This document shows positions 1 through 6,768 of a DNA stretch of 41,200 nt, in pieces. The first letter of the stretch is position 1, and the number at the start of each line of letters is the position of its first letter. The DNA lies in contig JADJQQ010000005.1 in NCBI GenBank assembly GCA_016712625.1, positions 1 through 41,200 of the forward strand, written 5' to 3'. The position numbers were made by a program, and so were the translations under genes. The notes beneath the pieces are model-generated. The model saw only the letters and a program-made list of their open reading frames with translations, was not told the DNA's origin and ran no database searches. The DNA comes from Candidatus Competibacteraceae bacterium (GTDB taxonomy: Bacteria > Pseudomonadota > Gammaproteobacteria > Competibacterales > Competibacteraceae).

Positions 1-1709
1 TCCTGACCGTGACCCCGGCCCTGGCGGCGGTGCTGCTGAGCCGCTATTTCGACGACATCCGCGTCCGGCTCGAAGCCCGGGGGCTGGTCTTCCACGGCGG
101 CGAGGCGGCGGATTCCTGGATCGTGCGCCAGCTCAAGGCCATCGACCGGGTCCAGCTCGGCTTCACGCTCCGCCATCCCACCCTGGTCATGGGCGCGTTC
201 TACGGGCTGGCGCTGGTCGCCCTCGCGGCGGTGACGCAACTGGGCCGCGAGTTTCTCCCGCCGTTCAACGAAGGCACCATTACCGTCACCCTGATCGCCG
301 CGCCAGGTACCTCGCTCTCCGAAAGCAACCGCATCGGCGCGCTGGCCGAGAAGGAGTTGCTGGCCATCGGCGAGGTGGCGCTGGTCAGCCGTCGCACCGG
401 CCGCGCCGAATTGGACGAGCACGCCGAAGGGGTGCACTCGTCGGAATTGGAGGTCGATTTCAAACCCGGCGGCCGGCCCCAGCCGGCGGTGCTCGCCGAG
501 ATCCGCGAGCGGCTCGGCCGCTTTCCCGGCATGGTCGTCAACGTCGGCCAGCCCATCTCGCACCGGCTCGACCACCTGCTGTCCGGCGTCAACGCCCAAA
601 TCGCTGTCAAGGTGTTCGGCGACGATCTGGCGACGCTGCGGGCGAAGGCGGAGGAGGCGCGCGCGGCGATGGCGACGGTGCCCGGCGTGACCGACCTGTT
701 CGTCGAGAAGCAGGTGCTCATCCCGCAGATTCGCATTCAAATCCATCGCGACGCCGCCAAGACCTACGGCATCCAGGTGGGCGATCTCGCGCGGACGCTG
801 GAAGCCGCCCTGTACGGCAAGACCGTCACCGAGGTGCTGGATGGCCAGAAAACCTACGCGGTCGTGGTGAAGCTGAACGACGAGTATCGCGGCGACGAGC
901 GGACCCTGGCCGATATGCTGATCGACACGCCGACCGGCGCCAAGGTGCCGCTCCGCGCCGTCGCCGACGTGATCGCGGGCGCGGGACCGAACCAGATTTT
1001 GCGCGAGAACGGCCAGCGCCGCATCGTGATTCAGGCCAACGTCGCCGGGCGCGATCTCGGCGGAACCATCGTCGACCTCCAGCAGGCCGTCGGCGCGCAC
1101 GTCCAGTTGCCGACGGGTTACTTCATCATCTATGGCGGCCAGTTCGAGGCCCAGCAGCAGGCCACCCGCGTCATCGGCCTGCTGTCCGGCGTGTCCCTGC
1201 TGCTGATGTACGTCATTCTCTACAATCACTTCCGGTCGCACCGGATCGTACTCTGCATTCTGATGAACATTCCGCAGGCGGCGGTTGGCGCGGTCGCGGT
1301 GATCGGGTTCACGACCGGGGTCTTTTCCATCGCCAGCCTCATGGGGTTCATCACCCTGACCGGCATTTCGCTCCGAAACGGCATCATGATGATCAATCAT
1401 TACCTCCACCTGATGCGACACGAAGGCGAGACGTTTGGCGAAGCGATGATCGTCCGGGGATCCCTCGAACGTCTGGTGCCGGTGCTGATGACGACGACCA
1501 CGGCGGTGCTGGGCCTGATCCCGCTGGCCATCGCCACCGGCGAGCCAGGGAAGGAAATCCTCCAGCCGATGGCCGTGGTCATGCTCGCCGGCTTGGTCAC
1601 CTCGACCTTGCTCGATCTCGTCTACACGCCGGCCTTCTTCTGGCGCTGGTGCGGTCCGGTCGCGGAACGGCTGGCGAAAGGCGGCGAGGCGGACTTCGCC
1701 GCCGGTTGA
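1..1709 (+). CDS. Heavy-metal efflux RND permease (CusA/CzcA type), C-terminal part
   Basis: Inner-membrane proton-driven pump subunit that would export metal ions through a tripartite complex with a periplasmic adaptor and an outer-membrane channel. The reading frame is open from the first base, so the gene is cut by the window edge and roughly the C-terminal 55% is present. The visible part starts at the end of a central membrane segment (LTVTPALAAVLLSRYF), continues with the second large periplasmic domain, and ends in a run of transmembrane helices. These include the family-typical stretch GISLRNGIMMINHYLHLMRH and the segment VPVLMTTTTAVLGLIPLAIA. The stop is TGA at 1707-1709. The partner adaptor and outer-membrane genes should lie upstream, outside the window. 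Metal specificity cannot be read from this half. Family assignment is confident. Confidence 0.93.
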   Translation, partial: LTVTPALAAVLLSRYFDDIRVRLEARGLVFHGGEAADSWIVRQLKAIDRVQLGFTLRHPTLVMGAFYGLALVALAAVTQLGREFLPPFNEGTITVTLIAAPGTSLSESNRIGALAEKELLAIGEVALVSRRTGRAELDEHAEGVHSSELEVDFKPGGRPQPAVLAEIRERLGRFPGMVVNVGQPISHRLDHLLSGVNAQIAVKVFGDDLATLRAKAEEARAAMATVPGVTDLFVEKQVLIPQIRIQIHRDAAKTYGIQVGDLARTLEAALYGKTVTEVLDGQKTYAVVVKLNDEYRGDERTLADMLIDTPTGAKVPLRAVADVIAGAGPNQILRENGQRRIVIQANVAGRDLGGTIVDLQQAVGAHVQLPTGYFIIYGGQFEAQQQATRVIGLLSGVSLLLMYVILYNHFRSHRIVLCILMNIPQAAVGAVAVIGFTTGVFSIASLMGFITLTGISLRNGIMMINHYLHLMRHEGETFGEAMIVRGSLERLVPVLMTTTTAVLGLIPLAIATGEPGKEILQPMAVVMLAGLVTSTLLDLVYTPAFFWRWCGPVAERLAKGGEADFAAG

Positions 1710-1726
1710 ACGAGCCGACTATTCCA

Positions 1727-1938
1727 GGGGTTCTAAGCCCAAACCCCAGATTTTTCCGGTGCAGTAATCTTTCCAGTTTATGATGCTTGGGGTAGCCCGA
1801 TTTGTACCTCTTCAGCCCCAATTCGACCGTGATTGCCGTTAAAAACTTTCCGTTTTTAGGGCTAATTACGGAAAGTTTTGGCGAGCAACAAGCGAAACAG
1901 GCTTCACGGAATTTTCTCGGGTTTGGGCTTACAACCCC
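1727..1938. mobile_element. 212-bp MITE-like element or IS remnant with terminal inverted repeats
   Basis: The two ends are inverted copies: GGGGTTCTAAGCCCAAACCC at 1727-1746 and, read on the minus strand from 1938, GGGGTTGTAAGCCCAAACCC. The similarity runs over 32 bp with 5 mismatches. There is no coding potential inside. A perfect 12-bp hairpin sits near the right side. No clear target duplication is visible. The right end abuts the first recognisable ParB codons at 1939, so the element, or the IS it came from, marks the point where the parB-like gene is broken. Confidence 0.65.
1842..1879. repeat. Perfect 12-bp inverted repeat (hairpin)
   Basis: AAAACTTTCCGT at 1842-1853 pairs perfectly with ACGGAAAGTTTT at 1868-1879 across a 14-base loop. 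It lies inside the 212-bp TIR-bounded element. It could be a structural part of that element or a bidirectional terminator for the upstream efflux gene. Confidence 0.75.
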
Positions 1939-3280
1939 ATCAAGGACTTGTTCGGGACCGAGAGCTATTTCGAGGACGCCGGCCTGTTTTGGGTCCACCA
2001 GAACAAAGCGGTCGCGATCCGGCAAGAAGAGCTGAAGGCCCAAGGGTGGGAGCAGGTCATCGTGCTGGAGACCGGCCAATCCTTTTGGGAGTGGGAACAC
2101 CGGGCGGTCGCCAAGGAGGAGGGCGGATGGGCGTGGATCGAAGTGCGCCACGACGGCGCGGTCGAGGTGCACGAAGGCTATCTGCCGGCCGAGGAAGCCC
2201 GACGGCGCGAGCGGCTCGCCCGGGGCGAGGCGACGGACGACGAACCGGCCAAACCGGCGCGCGGCGAGGTGACCGGGCCGATGCTGAACTACCTCGGCCT
2301 GCACAAGGCCGCCGCCGTGCGGCGGGCGGTGATGGACGACCCCGCGCTGGCGCGGCGGCTGGCGGTGGCCTTTCTGGTCGGCGGCGCGGCGAACTGGAAC
2401 GTCCGGGCCGACGAGACGCGCCCTCAAGGCCGAGATCGCCGAAAGCCTCGCCGCGCAAGCCGGAACGCGCGAGGTCGAGCGAAGGCGCGAGGACGCCAAG
2501 GCTCGCCTGCTCTCGCCCGAGGCGCTGAAGTGCGCCAACCGCTTCGGCGCGCGGCCCCTGACCGGCGGCGTCGGTTATCCGAGCGAAGGCCGCACCGCCG
2601 CGCTGTTGCGGGGCGCGCTGGCGCTGGACGACGCCGAGGTGGACGCGCTGCTGGCGGTGGCGGTGGCCGACACCCTGGTGGCCGGGAGCGCCTTCGCCGA
2701 GCTGCTGGGCCGGTATCTGCAGATCGACCTGCGAGAATCGTGGACGCCCGACACAGCCTTCGTCGATCTGATTTCCGACAAGCCCGCGTTGCAAGCCATC
2801 GCCGCCGAGCTGGGTGCTGCGCCGCCGGCCAAGGCGACCGGCAAGGCGCTGCGCGCCGCGATCCGGCAGCGGTTGGACGGCCAGGGCTGCAAGGCGGTGA
2901 CCGGCTGGCTGCCCGGCTATCTGAAGTTTCCGTTCGAGGGCTACGCGCCCGACCGGCCCGCGCCGGAGGTCCGCACCGGCTGCGACGCGCTGGCGGCGAT
3001 CCTCGACGGATCGGCCGAGTTCCGCGAACCGTATGCGGGCGTGCGCTTCGGGCCGGACGAGGACGAGACCGGGGATGGCGAGTTCGAGGACGGCGAGTTT
3101 GAAGACGGCGAGGGCGCGGACGAGGACGAGGACGAGGACGAGGACGGCGAGTTCGAGGGCGAGGACGGCGAGTTCGAGGGCGAGGACGGCGAGTTCGAGG
3201 GCGAGGACGGCGAGTTCGAGGGCGAGGACGGCGAGTTCGAAGACGACGATTTCGGCATCGACGCCGAGGAGGTCGCCTGA
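1939..3280 (+). pseudogene. ParB-like partition protein, 5'-truncated and frameshifted
   Basis: The frame beginning IKDLFGTESYFEDAGLF resembles the middle and C-terminal part of plasmid ParB/Spo0J-like proteins. The following stretch KAQGWEQVIVLE and the later leucine/alanine-rich region with LKCANRFGARPLTGG fit the same family. The N-terminal ParB nuclease and HTH domains are missing, the break coinciding with the right end of the 212-bp element. At about 2410-2420 the coding frame switches from frame 1 (up to NWNVRADET) to frame 2 (ALKAEIAESLAAQAG). The C-terminal tail is very acidic and carries tandem GEFEGED units. It is probably non-functional, although the frameshift could be a sequencing indel. 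Other partition-like families are possible. Confidence 0.62.
3075..3243 (+). repeat. 21-bp coding tandem repeat (acidic 7-residue unit)
   Basis: At least four consecutive copies of a 21-bp unit (ggcgagttcgagggcgagg plus ac), encoding GEFEGED, are visible, with diverged GEFED units in front. The repeats are nearly identical in DNA, suggesting recent slippage expansion. They form the acidic end of the ParB-like remnant. Confidence 0.85.
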
Positions 3281-3330
3281 GCGCTCGGATCGGCGGGAGG
3301 GGAAAATTATTTTAGAGGTGCCAGAGGAAG

Positions 3331-3384
3331 CGCCCCGCGCCACGGCTAGCCACGTCTCGCAACCCGCCGTCGTGGCGCGGGGCG
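3331..3384. repeat. 13-bp GC-rich inverted repeat
   Basis: CGCCCCGCGCCAC at 3331-3343 is perfectly complementary to GTGGCGCGGGGCG at 3372-3384, with a 28-base loop. It sits between the ParB-like remnant and the first toxin-antitoxin module and may end transcription from the left or be a protein-binding site. No T-run follows. Confidence 0.6.
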
Positions 3385-3447
3385 CCGGCACGACGGGGGC
3401 CGGTTTCGGCCGGGCTCAAGGGTGGCGAAGCCGCGTTCGACGAGGCG

Positions 3448-3453
3448 TATAAT
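3448..3453 (+). promoter_or_regulatory. Putative -10 box of the first AbiE-like module
   Basis: A consensus TATAAT lies 41 bases before the GTG start of the antitoxin-like gene. No good -35 hexamer is found at 16-18 bases upstream, so this is only a candidate promoter, perhaps activator-dependent or autoregulated. Confidence 0.4.
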
Positions 3454-3494
3454 AGCTCTATCGAAAATTGCAACCGTGTCGTTGGGGTGCCGCC

Positions 3495-3791
3495 GTGGAA
3501 GGGATCGACCGAGACGCTTTGAGGCCGCTGGCGAGCAAGTACATCTGGTGGAAAACGCCCGAGGAGGCGCTCGCCCTCCCGGAGCGCGTGATCGCCCAGG
3601 TGATGAACATCGGGGATTACGACGATGTTCAAGCGCTCGTCCGGCAGGTGGGCGATGCGGTGTTGCGGCAGGTCCTCGCCCATGCCGAAGCGGGACAGTT
3701 CACGGCGCGGTCGTGGGCCTACTGGCATTATCGGCTCGGCCTTGCCCGCATCGGACACGTTCCCGCCCTTCCGGTACGGCGCGTGGCATGA
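3495..3791 (+). CDS. AbiEi-like/DUF6922-like small protein, probable antitoxin
   Basis: A 98-residue protein (GTG start) with the pattern KYIWWKTPEEALALPERVI, then GDYDDV, and a C-terminal QFTARSWAYWHYRLGL. Small proteins of this pattern are commonly encoded directly before AbiEii/AbiGii-family nucleotidyltransferases. The stop codon overlaps the start of the nucleotidyltransferase gene (ATGA at 3788-3791), so the two are translationally coupled. I infer an antitoxin role in a type IV-like toxin-antitoxin pair. The GTG at 3495 was preferred over a TTG at 3468 because the conserved block begins shortly after it and it fits the TATAAT box upstream. Function is from context, not demonstrated. 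Confidence 0.72.
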   Translation: MEGIDRDALRPLASKYIWWKTPEEALALPERVIAQVMNIGDYDDVQALVRQVGDAVLRQVLAHAEAGQFTARSWAYWHYRLGLARIGHVPALPVRRVA

Positions 3792-4534
3792 GCGGGACGT
3801 TCGAACCGCATCGGGCGATCTTGCCGGCTTCGCAACGGCGTCTGTGGCCCGAGCTGAAGCCGGCCGCCGATCTCGGCTTCGTCCTATATGGCGGGACCGC
3901 CATAGCGCTGCGCCTCGGGCATCGGCCTTCCGTGGATTTCGATTTCTTTTCCGAAAAGCCGCTCGATCGAGCGGCGATTCGTTCGGCGTTCGCGTTCGTG
4001 GAGCGGTCCACCGTCTTGCAGGACGAACGAAATACGCTCGGTGTTCTGGTCCCCTACGGCGATTCGGAGCGCGCGCACGTCAAGGTCTCCTTTTTTGGAG
4101 CGATCGGTTTTGGCCGAGTCGGGGAACCCGACCTGACGGAAGACGGCATGATCCAGGTGGCCTCTTTGAGCGATTTGATGGCGACCAAGTTGAAAGTTGT
4201 GCTCCAGCGGGCGGAAGCGAAGGACTACCGCGACATCGCCGAACTGGTCAAGGCCGGCGTCAGCCTGTCCGGTGGGCTCGCCGCCGCGCGCGAACTCTTT
4301 GGCCCGAACTTTCAGCCGAGCGAGAGCTTGAAGGCGCTGGTCTATTTCGACGATGGCGATTTGCACACGTTGAGCGAAAGCGAGAAGAGCCTGCTGGTCG
4401 ATGCTGCAAGTGCGGTTCGGGAACTGCCGAAGGTCGCGATTCTCTCCAAGAAACTCGCCGTTGCCGCCGGGCGGGATGAACTCGCACTCGGAAAACGGTT
4501 TGGCTCCCCTCAAAACTTCAAGCCGACGGGATGA
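3788..4534 (+). CDS. AbiEii/AbiGii-family nucleotidyltransferase toxin
   Basis: A 248-residue nucleotidyltransferase-fold protein of the DUF1814/AbiEii type. GGTA at residues 35-38 is followed by SVDFDFF at 48-54, the helix-turn and metal-binding DxD signature of the fold. AEAKDYRDI near residue 145 matches the second conserved block of the family. Known members transfer nucleotides to RNA targets and cause growth arrest or abortive infection, held in check by the partner antitoxin. The start overlaps the upstream stop by 4 bp. No truncation is seen. Confidence 0.85.
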   Translation: MSGTFEPHRAILPASQRRLWPELKPAADLGFVLYGGTAIALRLGHRPSVDFDFFSEKPLDRAAIRSAFAFVERSTVLQDERNTLGVLVPYGDSERAHVKVSFFGAIGFGRVGEPDLTEDGMIQVASLSDLMATKLKVVLQRAEAKDYRDIAELVKAGVSLSGGLAAARELFGPNFQPSESLKALVYFDDGDLHTLSESEKSLLVDAASAVRELPKVAILSKKLAVAAGRDELALGKRFGSPQNFKPTG

Positions 4535-4568
4535 AACGACCGAAGACTTACCTCGTGGACCGACCCAC

Positions 4569-5012
4569 ATGTTGGATGGCCCGATGACCACGGATGTGCC
4601 CGCCACCCACCGCCGCCCGCGTTCGCTGCAAGAGGTCCTGCGGTGGGGCCAGCGATCCGGCGACACGGACAGCTTCTTGCGGGAGTTTCTGGACGAGTTC
4701 TATCTGGAGCCGGACGCGGACGCGCGGGCGGCCATGCTGGCGGACGAACCGCCGCTCGTCGCCTACGAGCGCGGCAACGCCTATCTGGCCGCCGTCGCCG
4801 AGCATCTGGCGCTGCGCCACCATCTGCCGATCCCCGAATGGACCCAGGCGAAGTGCCGCTTCCTGAAACGGCCGTATTATCCGTGCGGTCTGGAATCGCT
4901 GAAGGCGACGCTGCTCGTGGAGAGCCCCCCGGCGTTCCGGCGCCGGCTGATCTTCGTGGGCGCCGACCCGCTCCGTCGGCCTCGCCGGGAGAGGGCGGGA
5001 ATCGGGCTTTAA
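4569..5012 (+). CDS. Conserved hypothetical protein of the second nucleotidyltransferase module
   Basis: A 147-residue protein (ATG at 4569; an in-frame ATG at 4584 is an alternative). It begins with the helical block SLQEVLRWGQRSGDTDSF and ends with RRLIFVGADPLRRPR. The pattern RFLKRPYYPCGLESLKATLL followed by RRLIFVGADPL is one I associate with proteins encoded near AbiEii-type nucleotidyltransferases, but I cannot name a defined family. It is followed after 20 bases by a small gene and then a second nucleotidyltransferase on the same strand. A role as antitoxin or regulator is inference from context. Confidence 0.6.
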   Translation: MLDGPMTTDVPATHRRPRSLQEVLRWGQRSGDTDSFLREFLDEFYLEPDADARAAMLADEPPLVAYERGNAYLAAVAEHLALRHHLPIPEWTQAKCRFLKRPYYPCGLESLKATLLVESPPAFRRRLIFVGADPLRRPRRERAGIGL

Positions 5013-5032
5013 CTTCGCGTGACGGAGGTTTG

Positions 5033-5260
5033 ATGCAACACCGCCATCTCGATCACCAGCGATACACGCTGGCCGCCATCGACGACGTGATCGCGCGCGG
5101 TCGGTGGCGGGATTGGGCCGAACTGCGCCAAGCCGTTTTGGAGGATCGGGCGTTGCTGGACAAGGTTGAACGGGTTTGCCGGCCCCACGCGGATGACTCC
5201 TACGCGCAGCGCCACCAGTTTTGGCTGCACTATGTCGAAGCCCACCGCGCCCCTGCCTGA
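5033..5260 (+). CDS. Small hypothetical protein in the toxin-antitoxin module
   Basis: A 75-residue protein (MQHRHLDHQRYTLAAIDDVI...) preceded by a clear Shine-Dalgarno sequence (GGAGG) about 6 bases before the ATG. It is helical and charged, with no motif I recognise. Its 3' end overlaps the start of the downstream nucleotidyltransferase by 29 bp, so co-translation is likely and it is the closest antitoxin candidate by position. The strong ribosome site supports it as a real gene. Confidence 0.65.
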   Translation: MQHRHLDHQRYTLAAIDDVIARGRWRDWAELRQAVLEDRALLDKVERVCRPHADDSYAQRHQFWLHYVEAHRAPA

Positions 5261-6005
5261 GTGGGAGCAGGTTCTTTCCGCCGCCGCTCGGTTGCAGCGC
5301 GTCCTGCCGGATGCGGTGCTGGTCGGCGGGACGGCCTCCGCCCTTCACGCCGAGCACCGCTTCTCTCGCGACGCCGACCATGTGTTGGCGGACTTGCGCG
5401 CCCGGTTCGATGACGTGCTGGCCCAGCTCGAATCGGTGGCCGGCTGGAAGACCGCTCGGGTGCAACGGCCGGTCCAGATTCTCGGCAGCTTGGACGGCAT
5501 CGAAACCGGGGTTCGCCAGTTGATCCGGCGCGAGCCCTTGGAAACCGAGACGATCGACGTCGGGGGCGCGCCGTTGACCGTGCCGACGGCGGCGGAAATC
5601 CTCCGCATCAAAGGCGTTCTCGTTCTCAAACGCAACGCCACGCGAGATTATCTCGACTTCGTGGCGCTGGCGGATCATCTCGGCGACGAGCGGGTGGTCC
5701 AAGCGCTTCGGCCGTTCGACGCGCTGTACCCGCAAGACAGCGGAGAATCGCCGCTCCAGCAGTTGCACGTCCAGCTCGCCAGCCCCGTGCCTTACGACCT
5801 GGAAGAAACGGAACTCGCCGAATACAAGCACCTGGTTCCCCGATGGCACGACTGGAACGCCGTGAAAGCCGCTTGTGCGCGCCTCTCGACGATCCTCTTC
5901 GACCGGCTGTGCGCGCTGGAGGCCGGACCAGCGAACTCCAATTCCGTCGAAATCGACGGAATTAAAAGGGTGGAATTCCACCCCATTAAACGAGCTCCAA
6001 ATTGA
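5232..6005 (+). CDS. Nucleotidyltransferase-fold (AbiEii-like) protein
   Basis: A 257-residue protein with GGTASALH at residues 32-39 and a following SRDADHV at 45-51, the variant NTase metal-binding signature. NATRDYLDFVALAD further on matches the family's second block. It is divergent from the nucleotidyltransferase at 3788, so this is a different subfamily, not a duplication. The last about 25 codons run through two perfect DNA palindromes (5940-5963 and 5968-5983). The native C-terminus may therefore have been replaced or extended by repeat sequence. Confidence 0.75.
   Translation: MSKPTAPLPEWEQVLSAAARLQRVLPDAVLVGGTASALHAEHRFSRDADHVLADLRARFDDVLAQLESVAGWKTARVQRPVQILGSLDGIETGVRQLIRREPLETETIDVGGAPLTVPTAAEILRIKGVLVLKRNATRDYLDFVALADHLGDERVVQALRPFDALYPQDSGESPLQQLHVQLASPVPYDLEETELAEYKHLVPRWHDWNAVKAACARLSTILFDRLCALEAGPANSNSVEIDGIKRVEFHPIKRAPN
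5940..5983. repeat. Two adjacent perfect palindromes
   Basis: AATTCCGTCGA and TCGACGGAATT (5940-5963, 2-base centre) are followed after 4 bases by the uninterrupted palindrome GGGTGGAATTCCACCC (5968-5983). Both share a GGAATT core. They overlap the 3' end of the nucleotidyltransferase gene and could act as a REP-like element, a terminator, or a remnant of an insertion. Confidence 0.7.
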
Positions 6006-6018
6006 GCGGGCCCGAAGT

Positions 6019-6183
6019 TCAAAGCAGCGTCCCCCGTATCGCCGGCCGACCGTCCCAAACCCGCTCCGCCAGCAGCCGGCCGTTGGCCTTCTTGTCGCGG
6101 CGCACCCCGTCCGGCCCCCAACTGCCCCATTGCTTGAAAAAGAAAGCCACGCCCGCCGCCGCGCAGCGATCCCGCACCGACAA
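6019..6183 (-). pseudogene. 3' fragment of a DUF5131 (phage Gp37/Gp68-like) gene
   Basis: On the minus strand the frame reads RDRCAAAGVAFFFKQWG and then GPDGVRRDKKANGRLL, ending RVWDGRPAIRGTLL and TGA at 6019-6021. This is the characteristic C-terminus of the DUF5131 family, whose longer members resemble radical-SAM-like proteins. The rest of the gene is absent: the frame runs into the Tn3-type inverted repeat at 6184. It is clearly a remnant. Confidence 0.75.
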
Positions 6184-6221
6184 GGGATCGCTTCAGAAAA
6201 CGGAAAAAATCGTACGCTAAG
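6184..6221. repeat. 38-bp terminal inverted repeat of a Tn3-family transposon
   Basis: The stretch starts GGGATCGCTTCAGAAAACGG and finishes ACGCTAAG, closely matching the 38-bp ends of Tn21-type Tn3-family transposons. The stop codon of the adjacent tnpA fragment lies inside it, as is usual for this family. The opposite end is not in the window. Confidence 0.85.
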
Positions 6222-6684
6222 CCGGTTGCAGCGGACGTAGCGGCCTGAACTTGCCTGCGCCGATCTTGGCGCTGCTGCGCCAGAGGTAATCGCCGGTCAG
6301 GTTGATGTGCTCCCAACCCAGCGGCGACAGGTACTGCAACAGTGCATCATCGACGGCTTGGCCTTGGCCACGCAAGGCGTTCGCGGCCCGTTCCAGGTAG
6401 GCCGTGTTCCACAACACGATGGCGGCCGTCACCAGGTTGAGGCCGGAAGCGCGGTAGCGCTGTTGCTCGAAACTGCGGTCGCGGATTTCGCCCAGGCGGT
6501 TGAAGAACACGGCGCGGGCCAGCGCGTTGCGCGCTTCGCCCTTGTTCAGCCCGGCATGCACGCGGCGGCGCAGCTCGACGCTTTGCAGCCAATCGAGGAT
6601 GAACAGCGTGCGCTCGATGCGGCCCAGCTCGCGCAGGGCCACGGCCAAGCCGTTCTGGCGCGGGTAGCTGCCAAGCTTCCTGAG
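6217..6684 (-). pseudogene. tnpA: Tn3-family transposase TnpA, C-terminal fragment
   Basis: About 150 C-terminal residues of a Tn3-type DDE transposase remain: RSFEQQRYRASGLNLVTAAI, then VLWNTAYLERA and a terminal GWEHINLTGDYLWRSS. Full-length proteins are near 1000 residues. The frame reads out to SYPRQNGLAVALRELG and is then cut off by the left end of the Tn7-like element at 6685. No remaining 5' part of tnpA is found on the far side of that element, so this is not simply a gene split by one clean insertion. Confidence 0.9.
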
Positions 6685-6740
6685 TGTTAATTCTATTTAA
6701 TAAGACGACTATACATTTAAACAAACGACTGAGGTAAGCT
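6685..6740. repeat. Left end of the Tn7-like element with TnsB-site-like repeats
   Basis: After the terminal TGT there is an AT-rich 18-bp end followed by two copies of ACGACT (6705-6710 and 6725-6730), exactly 20 bases apart. The same hexamer occurs inside the right end. Repeated sites of this kind bind the TnsB transposase in Tn7-like elements. Confidence 0.7.
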
Positions 6741-6768
6741 GTCAGCAGAATACCTACTGTTCAAGCCC

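Noticed and set aside
1802..2528. Plus-strand frames starting within the 212-bp element
   Set aside because: They run through the element's hairpin and then read the ParB-like remnant in wrong frames (Arg/Gly-rich).
2057..3391. Long minus-strand open frame of 444 codons opposite the ParB-like remnant
   Set aside because: Low-complexity ELAVL repeats are the antisense of the acidic tandem repeat; typical GC-rich shadow frame.
3422..3787. N-terminal extension of the first nucleotidyltransferase
   Set aside because: The extra 122 codons are out of frame with, and overlap, the antitoxin-like gene; ATG 3788 with an ATGA overlap is the natural start.
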